A DNA stretch of 10,688 nt from Sulfurovum sp. (GCA_027083995.1 JALWME010000222.1:1-10688), one strand, 5' to 3'; numbered from the stretch's first letter, positions 1 through 7,481 are shown. The notes: a model not told the origin generated them from the letters alone. Numbers and translations are program-made.

Positions 1-110
1 AAAATATTGTTTTTGAATTAGCAAATCCTATATTGTATGGAGATATTAATTTAGGTAAAGTTGAAAATTATTACAATGCTCTTAGAGGGGGGGAACTCAT
101 CCTAAAGTAA
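1..110 (+). CDS. 3' end of a protein cut by the left window edge, unrecognised
   Basis: A frame starting at position 3 is open from the left edge to TAA at 108-110 and encodes 35 residues containing FELANPILYGDINLGKVEN and then YYNALRGG. I do not recognise the family. A run of seven G (87-93) lies just before the stop. Dropping one G would move translation into another frame that stays open to TAG at 221-223 and adds a hydrophilic tail rich in Thr, Pro and Lys (it begins GGTHPKVKGTGDNDNPP). Either the protein ends at 110, or the longer tail is the ancestral end and the G tract has shifted it. That second frame has no start codon of its own (TAG at 83-85). The DNA here is T-poor on this strand, so open frames by chance are likely. 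Confidence 0.35.
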   Translation, partial: NIVFELANPILYGDINLGKVENYYNALRGGELILK

Positions 111-191
111 AGGGGACTGGTGATAACGATAACCCTCCCACCCCAAAGCCAACCCACGCTAAAATAACCAAAACTAAACAAAGGAGAAACA

Positions 192-317
192 GTGCTAAAA
201 TCCTTACTACTCACTCTCCTTAGCTCTCTCACACTCCTAGCCAACCCCTGCACCCTAGACCTCACACCAAACACAGCAGACATCCTCTGCGAAGATGAAA
301 CTTTTCATCTCTTCTGA
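192..317 (+). CDS. possible small secreted peptide (41 aa), or 5' remnant of a larger exported protein
   Basis: A GTG start at 192 follows a good ribosome binding site (AAGGAG at 181-186, 5 nt spacing). The 41-residue product begins MLKSLLLTLLSSLTLLANPC: one Lys, then a Leu/Ser/Thr-rich hydrophobic stretch ending in LLA, which looks like a Sec signal peptide with cleavage near residue 17. The remaining 24 residues are acidic and hold two cysteines (C20, C33), which could form a disulfide after export. The residues before C20 (ANP) do not make a lipobox. It stops at TGA 315-317, only 37 nt before the next gene, and its last codons sit in an inverted repeat. It could be a true small peptide or the surviving front of a longer gene. 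I recognise no family. The ribosome binding site plus signal peptide is the main support. Confidence 0.4.
   Translation: MLKSLLLTLLSSLTLLANPCTLDLTPNTADILCEDETFHLF
293..310. repeat. perfect 8-bp inverted repeat at the end of the small ORF
   Basis: AGATGAAA (293-300) and TTTCATCT (303-310) are perfect inverted copies separated by 2 nt. As RNA this would be a 7-bp stem with a 4-nt loop. No T-run follows, so it is not a typical intrinsic terminator. It may be a weak terminator, a protein site, or chance in A/T-biased sequence. Confidence 0.3.
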
Positions 318-342
318 ATACAAGCATTTTAGATAGACTCAG

Positions 343-348
343 TATAAT
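343..348 (+). promoter_or_regulatory. -10 box TATAAT directly upstream of the DUF389-fusion gene
   Basis: A consensus TATAAT ends 6 nt before the ATG at 355. A transcript from it would start at about 354-357, on or next to the start codon. No Shine-Dalgarno sequence is visible before this ATG. Together these suggest a leaderless or near-leaderless mRNA. No clear -35 is visible, as is common for Campylobacterota sigma70 promoters. Confidence 0.4.
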
Positions 349-354
349 ATCTTC

Positions 355-2241
355 ATGATTTATTATATATATGCAGATGAAAAAGAAGAGTTTGTAACTG
401 AGTGTAAGAGCTATTTGCAAAGTGAAGAAGTAGTTTATCTGCCTTTTTCCAAGTTGGATGAACTTGATGTATCCAAGGTGAGCCATTTGCTTGCTACAGG
501 GTGTTTAAATGAACTGAAGATTCTTATGGGCATAGCCCACCAAAATGAGATATCTTTAGGTATTGTGCCTACTTCTGAACAGAAAGAACTTATAAAGACA
601 TTTTCACTCACAGATAAAACAGAAGAAGCGATAGCATTGGCTTTGGAGCCTAGTGAAAAGAGACTAGACCTTCTCTATTGTAACGGAGAGATAGTATTGC
701 AAGAGGTAGTGGTGGGTGATGCACCTCCTCTTGATAGGTTTGATACGACTTTAAATGGTAAAAGTTATTTTGATAGAATAAAGCTTTTTTGGCGTACCAT
801 GAAGCGTGTCAAAAGACTAAAGCATACACAGATGAAAATCACTGATGCCAAAGAGAATGAGATAAAACTCTCTGCGGTTGGTATAGTAGGAGTAGAGTAT
901 AACAATAATACTTTTGCTTCTAAACTCATAGTATCACAGCTAAGTGCGAATGATGGTAAACTCTCCATAGTCATACTCTCTCCGACATCTATAGTGCAGT
1001 ATATGGGTTATTTATTTAAATCGTTAGTTTCCCATCTTACACCTAAGTCATTACCTAAGTCTGTAGGTTATATGAGAAGTGCCAAAATAACCATAGAACC
1101 TAAAGAAGAGATGGAAGTTCTCATTGACTCTGCACAAAAGCAGATAACACCTATAGAGTTAGAGATAAAAGAGAAAGCATTGGCTTTGGGTGTAGGTAAA
1201 GCTTTTTGTGAAAAACAGAGCACAAAGACCAATACCAAAGACAGTATAAAAGTAGATCATCTCCCTTCAGATGAAGAGAGTGTCAACTATTTGAGTACAG
1301 CGATACCGCTTTTCTCTCATGCCAGTAAAGAGCAGTATGCCTCACTGTTTACAAACCTTAGAGAAGAGAGTCACACGAGCCAAAATTTTATGGTGCTACT
1401 TATACTTGCTACCATGATAGCCACTTTTGGACTATTTATAAACTCCTCTTCTGTCATCATAGGGGCAATGCTTTTGGCACCATTGATGCAACCTATAGTA
1501 AGTTTGAGTATGGGAGTACTGAGACAGGACACTACACTGGAGATAAATGGAGCTAAAACCATAGCCATTGGGGTATTTGCGGTACTTGCAATTGCAGCAC
1601 TTATTGCTCTTTTTACACCTATGGAAAAACTTACTTCAGAGATGGCAGGACGGTTGAGCCCTACGATACTTGATCTATTTGTTGCCATAGTCTCAGGGGT
1701 AGCAGCAGCGTATGCAAAGTCCAATGAAAAGATACTGGGCTCGCTTGCTGGTGTGGCAATAGCAGTGGCATTAGTACCACCTATAGCAGTTGCAGGCATA
1801 GGACTTGGCTGGGGTGACTGGTCTATGTTTTCTACAGCATTTCTGCTTTTTATTACAAACCTAGTAGGCATTGTGTTAGCAGCTGCCTTTACTTTTGCCA
1901 TGTTAGGTTTTTCTCCTTTGCATTTGGCAAAAAAGGGTATATTGACATGGCTGGTTATTGTTGCACTGGTGGCAGTACCGCTTTACGTGTCATTTACTAA
2001 AATGCAAGAGGATATACAGATACAAAAAATCCTTTCCAATTTAGCTTTTAGTGTAGGAGAACATGATATAAAATTAACACATATAGAGCTAGTACATCGT
2101 GCAAAGATAGATGAAATACGCTGTGAAGTGATAAGTTCTGGGATACTAAGTAAAGAGGAAAAATCACAATTAAAGCAGACGATACTAAAGAGTATTCATA
2201 AGAATGCAGAAGTGATTGTGACATTTAGATACAAACTATAG
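355..2241 (+). CDS. DUF389 membrane protein with a degenerate YegS/diacylglycerol-kinase-like N-terminal half
   Basis: A 628-residue protein of unknown function, probably in the inner membrane. Residues about 340-545 form the DUF389 (TIGR00341/TIGR00271-type) domain, with six or seven hydrophobic segments and the motif-like stretches NSSSVIIGAMLLAPLMQP (363-380) and LAGVAIAVALVPP (464-476). Residues 1 to about 290 look like a whole lipid-kinase fold of the YegS/DAGK type. ATGCLNE (47-53) sits where kinases have GGDGTLNE, LGIVPTSEQKE (68-78) where they have LGxxPxGTxND, DLLYCNG (105-111) and VGDAP (120-124) match the following strands, DGKLSIVIL (200-208) matches the C-terminal domain's DGxLDVVxL, and LIDSAQ (256-261) matches its DGE. 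The nucleotide-binding and catalytic glycines and acids are mostly replaced, so I infer a non-catalytic sensor or lipid-binding module. A roughly 85-residue soluble tail follows the last membrane segment. The DUF389 call is firm; the kinase ancestry is my alignment by eye. The start was chosen for the TATAAT just upstream and because the fold's first strand begins at residue 1. Confidence 0.85.
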   Translation: MIYYIYADEKEEFVTECKSYLQSEEVVYLPFSKLDELDVSKVSHLLATGCLNELKILMGIAHQNEISLGIVPTSEQKELIKTFSLTDKTEEAIALALEPSEKRLDLLYCNGEIVLQEVVVGDAPPLDRFDTTLNGKSYFDRIKLFWRTMKRVKRLKHTQMKITDAKENEIKLSAVGIVGVEYNNNTFASKLIVSQLSANDGKLSIVILSPTSIVQYMGYLFKSLVSHLTPKSLPKSVGYMRSAKITIEPKEEMEVLIDSAQKQITPIELEIKEKALALGVGKAFCEKQSTKTNTKDSIKVDHLPSDEESVNYLSTAIPLFSHASKEQYASLFTNLREESHTSQNFMVLLILATMIATFGLFINSSSVIIGAMLLAPLMQPIVSLSMGVLRQDTTLEINGAKTIAIGVFAVLAIAALIALFTPMEKLTSEMAGRLSPTILDLFVAIVSGVAAAYAKSNEKILGSLAGVAIAVALVPPIAVAGIGLGWGDWSMFSTAFLLFITNLVGIVLAAAFTFAMLGFSPLHLAKKGILTWLVIVALVAVPLYVSFTKMQEDIQIQKILSNLAFSVGEHDIKLTHIELVHRAKIDEIRCEVISSGILSKEEKSQLKQTILKSIHKNAEVIVTFRYKL

Positions 2242-2254
2242 TGTACCTTCAATA

Positions 2255-3097
2255 CTAATCTAAAATATCATGTAAGGTATTGGCCTCTTTCATCCAGGTA
2301 TTTAAGTTGTCCCACTCTTCTTTCTCCAGCATCTTTTCATACTTTTTGAGCTCAGACTGTAGGGAATGAATGGCTTCTAGGACATTAGATTTGTTTTGTC
2401 TAAAGATATCTTCCCACATGTTAGGGCTTGACTTTGCGATACGGCTCATGTCTTTGAAGCCACCACCTGCCAGAGCAACAATACTTTCGTTGGCTTCTTG
2501 TTTCATCACTGAATTGGCCAGTGCATAAGAGAGTGCATGGGGCATATGTGAAATGTAAGCAGCGTGTCTGTCATGCTCTTTTGCATCCATATAGACAAGT
2601 TTCATGCCTATTTTTTCAAAAAGTGTTTTGGCTACTTTCTGTTGGTGTTCACCACTTTTTTCTATATCACAGAGGACTACCACTTTATCTTTATATAGGT
2701 TAGAAATTGCGGCAGTGGGACCAAACTTTTCTGTACCTGTCATAGGGTGGGCTGTAACAAAGTTGGCACGTATTTTTTTAGGAATAGCTTTAGATATTTT
2801 TTCTTTTGTGCTTCCTAAATCAATAACAGTACATTTTGGATGAAGTGTGCTGAGTTGTTTGGCAATAGCGATGATACCATCTACAGGGATAGAAAGAAAC
2901 AGTACATCACAAGCACTAATTTCTTCCAGATTTTTTGCTATGGTATCTACTAGACCTAAGGAAAGAGCCTCTTTACAGTGTGTTTTATTATGGTCCAAGC
3001 CTATAAAAGAGAAGTCTTTAGAAGTCTCTTTTAACGCAATACTAAGAGAACCTCCCATAAGTCCAAGACCAATGATTCCAATTTTTTGTATTTGCAT
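2255..3097 (-). CDS. tyrA: prephenate dehydrogenase
   Basis: A 280-residue NAD(P)-dependent enzyme that oxidatively decarboxylates prephenate to 4-hydroxyphenylpyruvate, the committed step to tyrosine, in the cytoplasm. The N-terminal Rossmann motif GLGLMGGS is at 10-17. D35 ends the second strand (GLD), which favours NAD+ over NADP+. HPMTGTEKFG (117-126) carries the conserved histidine and substrate loop of the family. EHDRHAAYISHMPHAL (174-189) and GGGFKDMSRIA are typical of the C-terminal helical dimer domain. There is no fused chorismate mutase and no ACT domain, so it is the short monofunctional form. The ATG is preceded by GAGGGAG at good spacing and by an extended -10. The 3' end converges on the DUF389-fusion gene with 13 nt between the stops. 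Arogenate dehydrogenase activity cannot be excluded from sequence. Confidence 0.93.
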   Translation of the reverse strand: MQIQKIGIIGLGLMGGSLSIALKETSKDFSFIGLDHNKTHCKEALSLGLVDTIAKNLEEISACDVLFLSIPVDGIIAIAKQLSTLHPKCTVIDLGSTKEKISKAIPKKIRANFVTAHPMTGTEKFGPTAAISNLYKDKVVVLCDIEKSGEHQQKVAKTLFEKIGMKLVYMDAKEHDRHAAYISHMPHALSYALANSVMKQEANESIVALAGGGFKDMSRIAKSSPNMWEDIFRQNKSNVLEAIHSLQSELKKYEKMLEKEEWDNLNTWMKEANTLHDILD

Positions 3098-3120
3098 GAT
3101 TACTCCCTCAATTTGGAAGG

Positions 3121-3129
3121 ATTATAGCA
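3121..3129 (-). promoter_or_regulatory. extended -10 promoter of tyrA
   Basis: Read on the minus strand the site is TGCTATAAT, a perfect extended -10. A transcript would start near 3114, leaving a leader of about 17 nt that contains the GAGGGAG ribosome binding site before the ATG at 3097. No convincing -35 is visible. Confidence 0.6.
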
Positions 3130-3159
3130 TATATTATGAGTCTCTTATAGGAATAAAGA

Positions 3160-3165
3160 TAGAAT
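3160..3165 (+). promoter_or_regulatory. possible -10 of bamA
   Basis: TAGAAT lies at a suitable distance to start a transcript near 3172. That would leave a leader of about 22 nt carrying AAGG (3181-3184) before the ATG pair at 3194/3197. The tyrA-bamA gap is only 96 nt, so the two promoters lie back to back. Weak match, and other A/T boxes nearby are possible. Confidence 0.3.
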
Positions 3166-3193
3166 ATTGGCAAAATATACAAGGTTATTTATT

Positions 3194-5485
3194 ATGATGA
3201 AAAAAATAGTATTGGCATGGATGTTGCTAAGTGTAGTGATTTTTGCACAAAAAATATCACAGATCAAATTTGAAGGGCTTGCTCACCTCTCACCAGATGC
3301 AGCACTGGAGATAGCAGACATTCGTGTAGGAGAGCAGATGGATGCAGATAAGATCAATCAGTCTATCAAAAACTTTTTTTCACAAGGATACTTCAAGGAT
3401 GTATGGGTAGACAAGCAAGGGGGGACACTTATCTACCATTTTAAAGAAAAAATGGCCATTGCCAATATTGATATCAAGGGGTATGGTTCAGGAGATGACA
3501 GTAAGAAACTTTTAGCAAGTATAGGGCTTAAAAAAGGTGATCTTTATGACAGTAGACGTACTCAGAAGGCAAAAGAAGCATTGATCTCGAGACTTGAAAG
3601 CCAAGGCTACTATGATACTGTGGTGGAAGTCACATCTACACCTGTGGGTGACAGCAGTATAGCACTTGTGTTTGATGTAAACAAAGGAGAAAAAATAACC
3701 ATTAGAAATGTCAATTTTGTTGGTGCCTCAGAGTTAGACCAGAGTGACCTGGAAATAAATCTTGCAAATAAAGAAGCCGATTTTATGGGTTGGATGCCAT
3801 TTCTAAACAATGGAGTAGCAAGTATTGATCAGCTAGAGTATGATGCCTATAGAGTGAAAGATGTTTATATGAAACATGGATACCTGGATGCGTATGTCTC
3901 CAAGCCATTGATGCGTGTAGACTTTGGTTCGTATAATGCAGAGGTAGATTATCAGGTATCAGAAGGCTCACAGTATCGTGTAGGTGAAGTAAGCATAGCA
4001 CAAAATATAGAAGGTTTGGACAGCAAAGCGTTGCTAAAAAATCTTAGACTTAAAAAAGGGAAGATCTTTAATATTAAGCGAATGCGTCTTGATATGAAAC
4101 ATCTAAAAGAGGCAGTGGGTAACCTAGGGTATGCTTATGCAAATGTAACACCACAAATGCACAAAAACCCTGAGACAAAAACAGTAAATCTTCAGTATGT
4201 GCTTCAAGCAGGACAAGAAGTGACTATCAATGATGTGCATATTGCAGGGAACAATACAACAAAAGACAGGGTGATACGCAGATACCTTTATTTAGCACCT
4301 GGTGATAAGTTTAATGCAACAGACTTGAAAGACTCCAAAGGAGCATTAGGGAGAACGGGCTTCTTTGAAAAAGTAGATATCCAAAGTCAAAGAATCTCTC
4401 CAGACAAAATAAATCTTTTGGTTAATGTAAAAGAGGCATCAACAGGAACCATCTCTGCTGGTGGTGGTTATGGTTCTTTTGAAGGGCTTATGGTAAATGC
4501 TTCCGTGTCAGATAAAAACTTTTTGGGTTCAGGGATTAATGCAAGTGTAGGCTTTGATATTTCAAGAGTTTCAACCAATTATAATCTTTCCTTTGTAAAT
4601 CCAAAAGTGTGGGACAGTCAATATAGTCTAGGGCTTTCTATTTACAAAAGAAAATATCAGTATGTAGGATTTACACAAGATCAGCTAGGTGGCTCTCTTA
4701 CCTTAGGTAGAGAATTTCTAAGACACTTTCATGCTTCTATTGGTATTGGGTATATTGATAACCAATCAGAAAGAAATGACAATAATATTACAGGATTTAG
4801 TACTTCAGGAGAGTTGCTGAATCTTACGCAAGAACAACTTGATAGATTTTATGGAGATAAATACAAAAAAACATCTATTTATGCTGCTTTGTCATTTGAC
4901 AATACCGATGACTTCTATATGCCTAGATCAGGAATGATTGCGGCTATCAATATGGAGTTTGCATCTTTAGATGGTGACTCTGGAGATCTTAATGCGACAA
5001 GATTCCCTAATGGATATGGAAGCTATGTCAAAACAGCTGGAAAATTTGGAATTTATTATGGCTTGGAAGATTGGATTGATTATGACCTTATTTTAAGATT
5101 TAAAGCAAGAGTAACGAGTATAGAATCAGGAAATGGAGAAAAACTTCCTATAGCTGAAAAACTTTTTATGGGTGGTATAGGTTCAGTTAGAGGATATAAC
5201 CCTTTTTCTATTATGTTTGATACAGGTGGGAGGAAACGTGCTACTACTACTATAGAAGCATCTGTACCACTCTCAGAAGCGGCTAAAATGCGTTTAGCAG
5301 CTTTTTATGACTATGGTATGATAGGTGAAGATAGTTTCACGGAAAACAAAAGGTCTTCAACGGGTGTTGTAATTGAATGGCAATCTGCCTTTGGACCGAT
5401 AAACCTTGTGTTCTCGAAGGTACTTGATGATAAACCAGGTGATAGAACAGCTGTCTTTGAATTCTCAATGGGAACAAGATTCTAG
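3194..5485 (+). CDS. bamA: outer-membrane protein assembly factor BamA (Omp85 family)
   Basis: The essential core of the BAM complex, which folds and inserts beta-barrel proteins into the outer membrane. From ATG 3194 it has 763 residues. Residues 1-18 are a Sec signal peptide (MMKK, hydrophobic core, cleavage after IFA). Five POTRA domains follow, at about 19-88, 89-167, 168-260, 261-342 and 343-416, then a 16-strand-type barrel to the C-terminus. The barrel has the conserved loop-6 motif VRGY (665-668, in GGIGSVRGYNP), and the protein ends FEFSMGTRF, a beta-signal with terminal Phe. Length and order are normal for BamA. The frame can be extended to a TTG at 3167, but that would put nine residues before the signal peptide. 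ATG 3194 or 3197 with AAGG at 3181-3184 is preferred. The gene diverges from tyrA and converges on ppx/gppA. Confidence 0.95.
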   Translation: MMKKIVLAWMLLSVVIFAQKISQIKFEGLAHLSPDAALEIADIRVGEQMDADKINQSIKNFFSQGYFKDVWVDKQGGTLIYHFKEKMAIANIDIKGYGSGDDSKKLLASIGLKKGDLYDSRRTQKAKEALISRLESQGYYDTVVEVTSTPVGDSSIALVFDVNKGEKITIRNVNFVGASELDQSDLEINLANKEADFMGWMPFLNNGVASIDQLEYDAYRVKDVYMKHGYLDAYVSKPLMRVDFGSYNAEVDYQVSEGSQYRVGEVSIAQNIEGLDSKALLKNLRLKKGKIFNIKRMRLDMKHLKEAVGNLGYAYANVTPQMHKNPETKTVNLQYVLQAGQEVTINDVHIAGNNTTKDRVIRRYLYLAPGDKFNATDLKDSKGALGRTGFFEKVDIQSQRISPDKINLLVNVKEASTGTISAGGGYGSFEGLMVNASVSDKNFLGSGINASVGFDISRVSTNYNLSFVNPKVWDSQYSLGLSIYKRKYQYVGFTQDQLGGSLTLGREFLRHFHASIGIGYIDNQSERNDNNITGFSTSGELLNLTQEQLDRFYGDKYKKTSIYAALSFDNTDDFYMPRSGMIAAINMEFASLDGDSGDLNATRFPNGYGSYVKTAGKFGIYYGLEDWIDYDLILRFKARVTSIESGNGEKLPIAEKLFMGGIGSVRGYNPFSIMFDTGGRKRATTTIEASVPLSEAAKMRLAAFYDYGMIGEDSFTENKRSSTGVVIEWQSAFGPINLVFSKVLDDKPGDRTAVFEFSMGTRF

Positions 5486-5494
5486 CATAATCTT
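5476..5494. terminator. weak hairpin across the bamA stop codon
   Basis: AAGATT (5476-5481) and AATCTT (5489-5494) form a 6-bp stem with a 7-nt loop that includes the bamA TAG. It lies in the 47-nt gap between the converging bamA and ppx/gppA genes. No strong T-run follows on either strand, so termination here is uncertain. Confidence 0.2.
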
Positions 5495-5532
5495 AAGAAT
5501 ACTCTTTATATGGAGAGGTTTGATATTTGTGT

Positions 5533-7059
5533 CTAGCTGATCCCCAACATTTTGTTTTGTGGTATTTTACTTTCATCTTCTATGATAATAGCAAAGGGTA
5601 TAGGTTTTTCCAATGCTTTTATTTTTTCTTTAGCCAGATACAGCGGTTTATCGGAATGAATACGTAGTGTTTTATTTGAAAAGGTAAAGACAATATTTGC
5701 AGAGTTTGATGCTTCATGTAAAAATACTGTGAGTGTATAGATGAAACTAAGCCAGCGTAAGTGTTGTTTTTTAGGAAGTAGAGATTTGTATGGTTTGTAG
5801 ATTTCTTTAGCTATCAACTCCTTACCGTGCATACCCAAAAGTACAGAGATAAGTAACATCTGCTTATGTGTAAAACCATAATTGAGTTCTTGCATTGCTA
5901 TATATAATGCATGTTGATGTGCTTTATATATGGTAAGTGTTTTACCTATACTCGATAGTTGTAATGCCCAAAGAAGCTCTTTCCTGTAATATTTGTCATC
6001 GTCTATCTCAACTTGCAGTACATCATAAAGTTTCAGAGAAAGTTGGAGTTTTACCTTGCGTTTTTTCTCTATGGCGATTAAGGGTTTAAATCTATTTAAA
6101 ATAGAACGTACAGAAGGATTTACCGTAGGAGGGAATGTAAAATTATCTTTTTTTAAAAGTTTTTCTAAAAACACACCCTCACGTACACCCACAGCAGAAG
6201 AGATGAGTGTAGTTGCACCTATATGAGCGAGTATTTCATTGAAAATAAGCGTTCCTTCTCGTATGGTGTCGTAGCGATTTTTTTTCAAGCCAAAATCTTT
6301 TAGTTTTTTGACACTAGAGAGGGGAATGGATTTAAGATACTCTCTATGTTTATCTATGGTATAGGTAAAGGCATGCAGTTTGTCCAAAGGATAATCAGAA
6401 CGCTTCATAATGCCTTTAGAAAGTGTTCTCGCAGTTCCTCCTATACCTATGGCTAAATGATGTTTAAAATGTTCTGGGAGTGATTTTAATGCTTTGTCGA
6501 TATAGGCTTTTGCTTTTTTAAGAATAAGGATATTTTTGTCTGATGTATCAAAAAAGAGTTCTTTGAGCCGTACAGTACCAAGGTCGAGAGAATAGGTATC
6601 TACAATAGCACCATTTTTAATGAGTGCGATATCTGATGAACCCCCACCAATATCAATACTAATGCCATCTTCTACAGGGAGTAGGTTGACTGCTGCTATG
6701 GCTCCATAGTTGGCTTCTTGTTTCCCATCTATGATGTTAATCTCAAGCCCAAGTTCTTTGTATATCCATTTAACAAACAGTTTTCCATTTGGAGCATCTC
6801 TTAGAGCAGAGGTAGCTACACAGAATGTTTTAGAGGCTTGGTATTTGTCGATAGTATGCAAAAACGATTTAAGTGTAAGAAAAGCACGTTTGATTCCCAC
6901 AGGCTGAAGGTATCCATTTTTTGCATAGGCACCTTCACCGATGCGTACTTTTGATTTTTGTTCACAAATAAGATGGAAGCCATAACGGCTTGTAGTCTCA
7001 TATATAACAAGTCTAGCAGAGTTCGAACCGATATCAATGATAGCAGTTCGTTTTGCCAT
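5533..7059 (-). CDS. ppx: Ppx/GppA-family phosphatase (exopolyphosphatase / pppGpp phosphatase)
   Basis: A 508-residue cytoplasmic enzyme of the ASKHA fold. The family removes terminal phosphate from polyphosphate and/or converts pppGpp to ppGpp. The phosphate-1 motif IDIGSNSARLVIYE begins at about residue 8, the phosphate-2 motif DIGGGSSD is at 136-143, and GIGGTARTLS and SSAVGVREGVFLE mark the second ASKHA domain. Length matches the long Ppx/GppA form with a C-terminal HD-like domain (about 310-508). There the usual HE/HD pair before IG is replaced by S369-S370 in LSSIG, while YKAHQHALY (378-386) and GMHGK keep other histidines, so the HD metal site looks eroded. The gene begins 2 nt after the ferredoxin stop, with its ribosome binding site (GGAAGA) inside the ferredoxin's last codons, so the two are probably translationally coupled. 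Ppx and GppA activity cannot be told apart here. Confidence 0.9.
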   Translation of the reverse strand: MAKRTAIIDIGSNSARLVIYETTSRYGFHLICEQKSKVRIGEGAYAKNGYLQPVGIKRAFLTLKSFLHTIDKYQASKTFCVATSALRDAPNGKLFVKWIYKELGLEINIIDGKQEANYGAIAAVNLLPVEDGISIDIGGGSSDIALIKNGAIVDTYSLDLGTVRLKELFFDTSDKNILILKKAKAYIDKALKSLPEHFKHHLAIGIGGTARTLSKGIMKRSDYPLDKLHAFTYTIDKHREYLKSIPLSSVKKLKDFGLKKNRYDTIREGTLIFNEILAHIGATTLISSAVGVREGVFLEKLLKKDNFTFPPTVNPSVRSILNRFKPLIAIEKKRKVKLQLSLKLYDVLQVEIDDDKYYRKELLWALQLSSIGKTLTIYKAHQHALYIAMQELNYGFTHKQMLLISVLLGMHGKELIAKEIYKPYKSLLPKKQHLRWLSFIYTLTVFLHEASNSANIVFTFSNKTLRIHSDKPLYLAKEKIKALEKPIPFAIIIEDESKIPQNKMLGIS

Positions 7060-7061
7060 CC

Positions 7062-7319
7062 CTATTCTTCCAACTCTGCTTTATTTTTATTGTATTTGAA
7101 CATAAGTTCTTCAACATTTTCAATATTATCAGGGTCTGAGATAATACAATCTACAGGACAAACTGCGATACACTGTGGCTCATCAAAGTGTCCAACACAC
7201 TCAGTACAATAGTCTGGATCTATCAGGTATATTGGATCATTCTCTTCGATTGCCTCGTTTGGACACTCTTCTCTACATGCGTCACATGCGATACATTCGT
7301 CAGTTATTACTAATGCCAT
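7062..7319 (-). CDS. fdx: 2[4Fe-4S] ferredoxin, Allochromatium/YfhL type
   Basis: An 85-residue cytoplasmic electron carrier. Cluster I ligands are C9-x2-C12-x2-C15-x3-C19-P. Cluster II uses C38-x2-C41-x8-C50-x3-C54-P, with the long loop VGHFDEPQ between the second and third cysteines and an extra C58 in CPVDCI. This long loop, the extra cysteine and the C-terminal helix (roughly 64-85, acidic and Lys-rich) define the Allochromatium vinosum-like low-potential ferredoxins, which YfhL resembles. AAGGG precedes the ATG. It lies between hsrA and ppx/gppA on the same strand, and I recall the same neighbours in Campylobacter, where the gene is called fdxB. Redox partners cannot be read from the window. 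Confidence 0.93.
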   Translation of the reverse strand: MALVITDECIACDACREECPNEAIEENDPIYLIDPDYCTECVGHFDEPQCIAVCPVDCIISDPDNIENVEELMFKYNKNKAELEE

Positions 7320-7481
7320 ATTTATCTACCCTTGTGTGAATTATGTGTAACTCAACTAAGTTATTTATACGTGTTATAACCCAACATAGCTTATGGTTAA
7401 ATTAAAAGTGAAATAAATAAAATTATTTGGGAGGTTTCGTAGGGAAGTGTGGGTATCATTTCCCATAAAATAGTACGTTAC
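7320..7481. other. 162-nt gap between hsrA and the ferredoxin gene
   Basis: Two things are visible. On the minus strand TATAAC (complement of 7373-7378) is a possible -10 for the ferredoxin-ppx pair, leaving a leader of roughly 45 nt. Downstream of the hsrA stop, GGGAA (7442-7446) can pair with TTCCC (7460-7464), or TGGG (7450-7453) with CCCA (7462-7465). These are two exclusive small hairpins without an adjacent T-run, so they are only a weak terminator candidate for hsrA. I see no ORF or known RNA here. Confidence 0.3.

Noticed and set aside
71..283. 70-codon open frame on the minus strand opposite the left-edge region
   Set aside because: The plus strand is very poor in T and G here, so stops are rare in several frames. 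The predicted product is Arg/Ser/Val-rich with no family look, while the plus-strand frame in the same place has a ribosome binding site and a signal peptide.
1371..1901. 176-codon open frame on the minus strand inside the DUF389 gene
   Set aside because: It lies entirely opposite the strongly conserved DUF389 membrane domain. Its Ala/Thr/Ser-rich translation is the expected antisense of hydrophobic codons.
2244..2282. Possible terminator between the DUF389 gene and tyrA (TACCTT/AAGGTA or CAATAC/GTATTG)
   Set aside because: Only 6-bp stems with loops of over 20 nt, no T-run, and one arm inside tyrA coding sequence.
3167..3193. TTG start for bamA, adding nine residues
   Set aside because: It would put a charged stretch (AKYTRLFI) before an otherwise normal signal peptide starting MMKK, and the AAGG site fits the ATG pair at 3194/3197 instead.
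7373..7402. Small palindromes in the hsrA-ferredoxin gap (GTTATAAC; AACATA near TATGGTT) as a possible small RNA
   Set aside because: Stems are 4-6 bp, A/T-rich and lack a terminator. They fit a -10 region better than a structured RNA.
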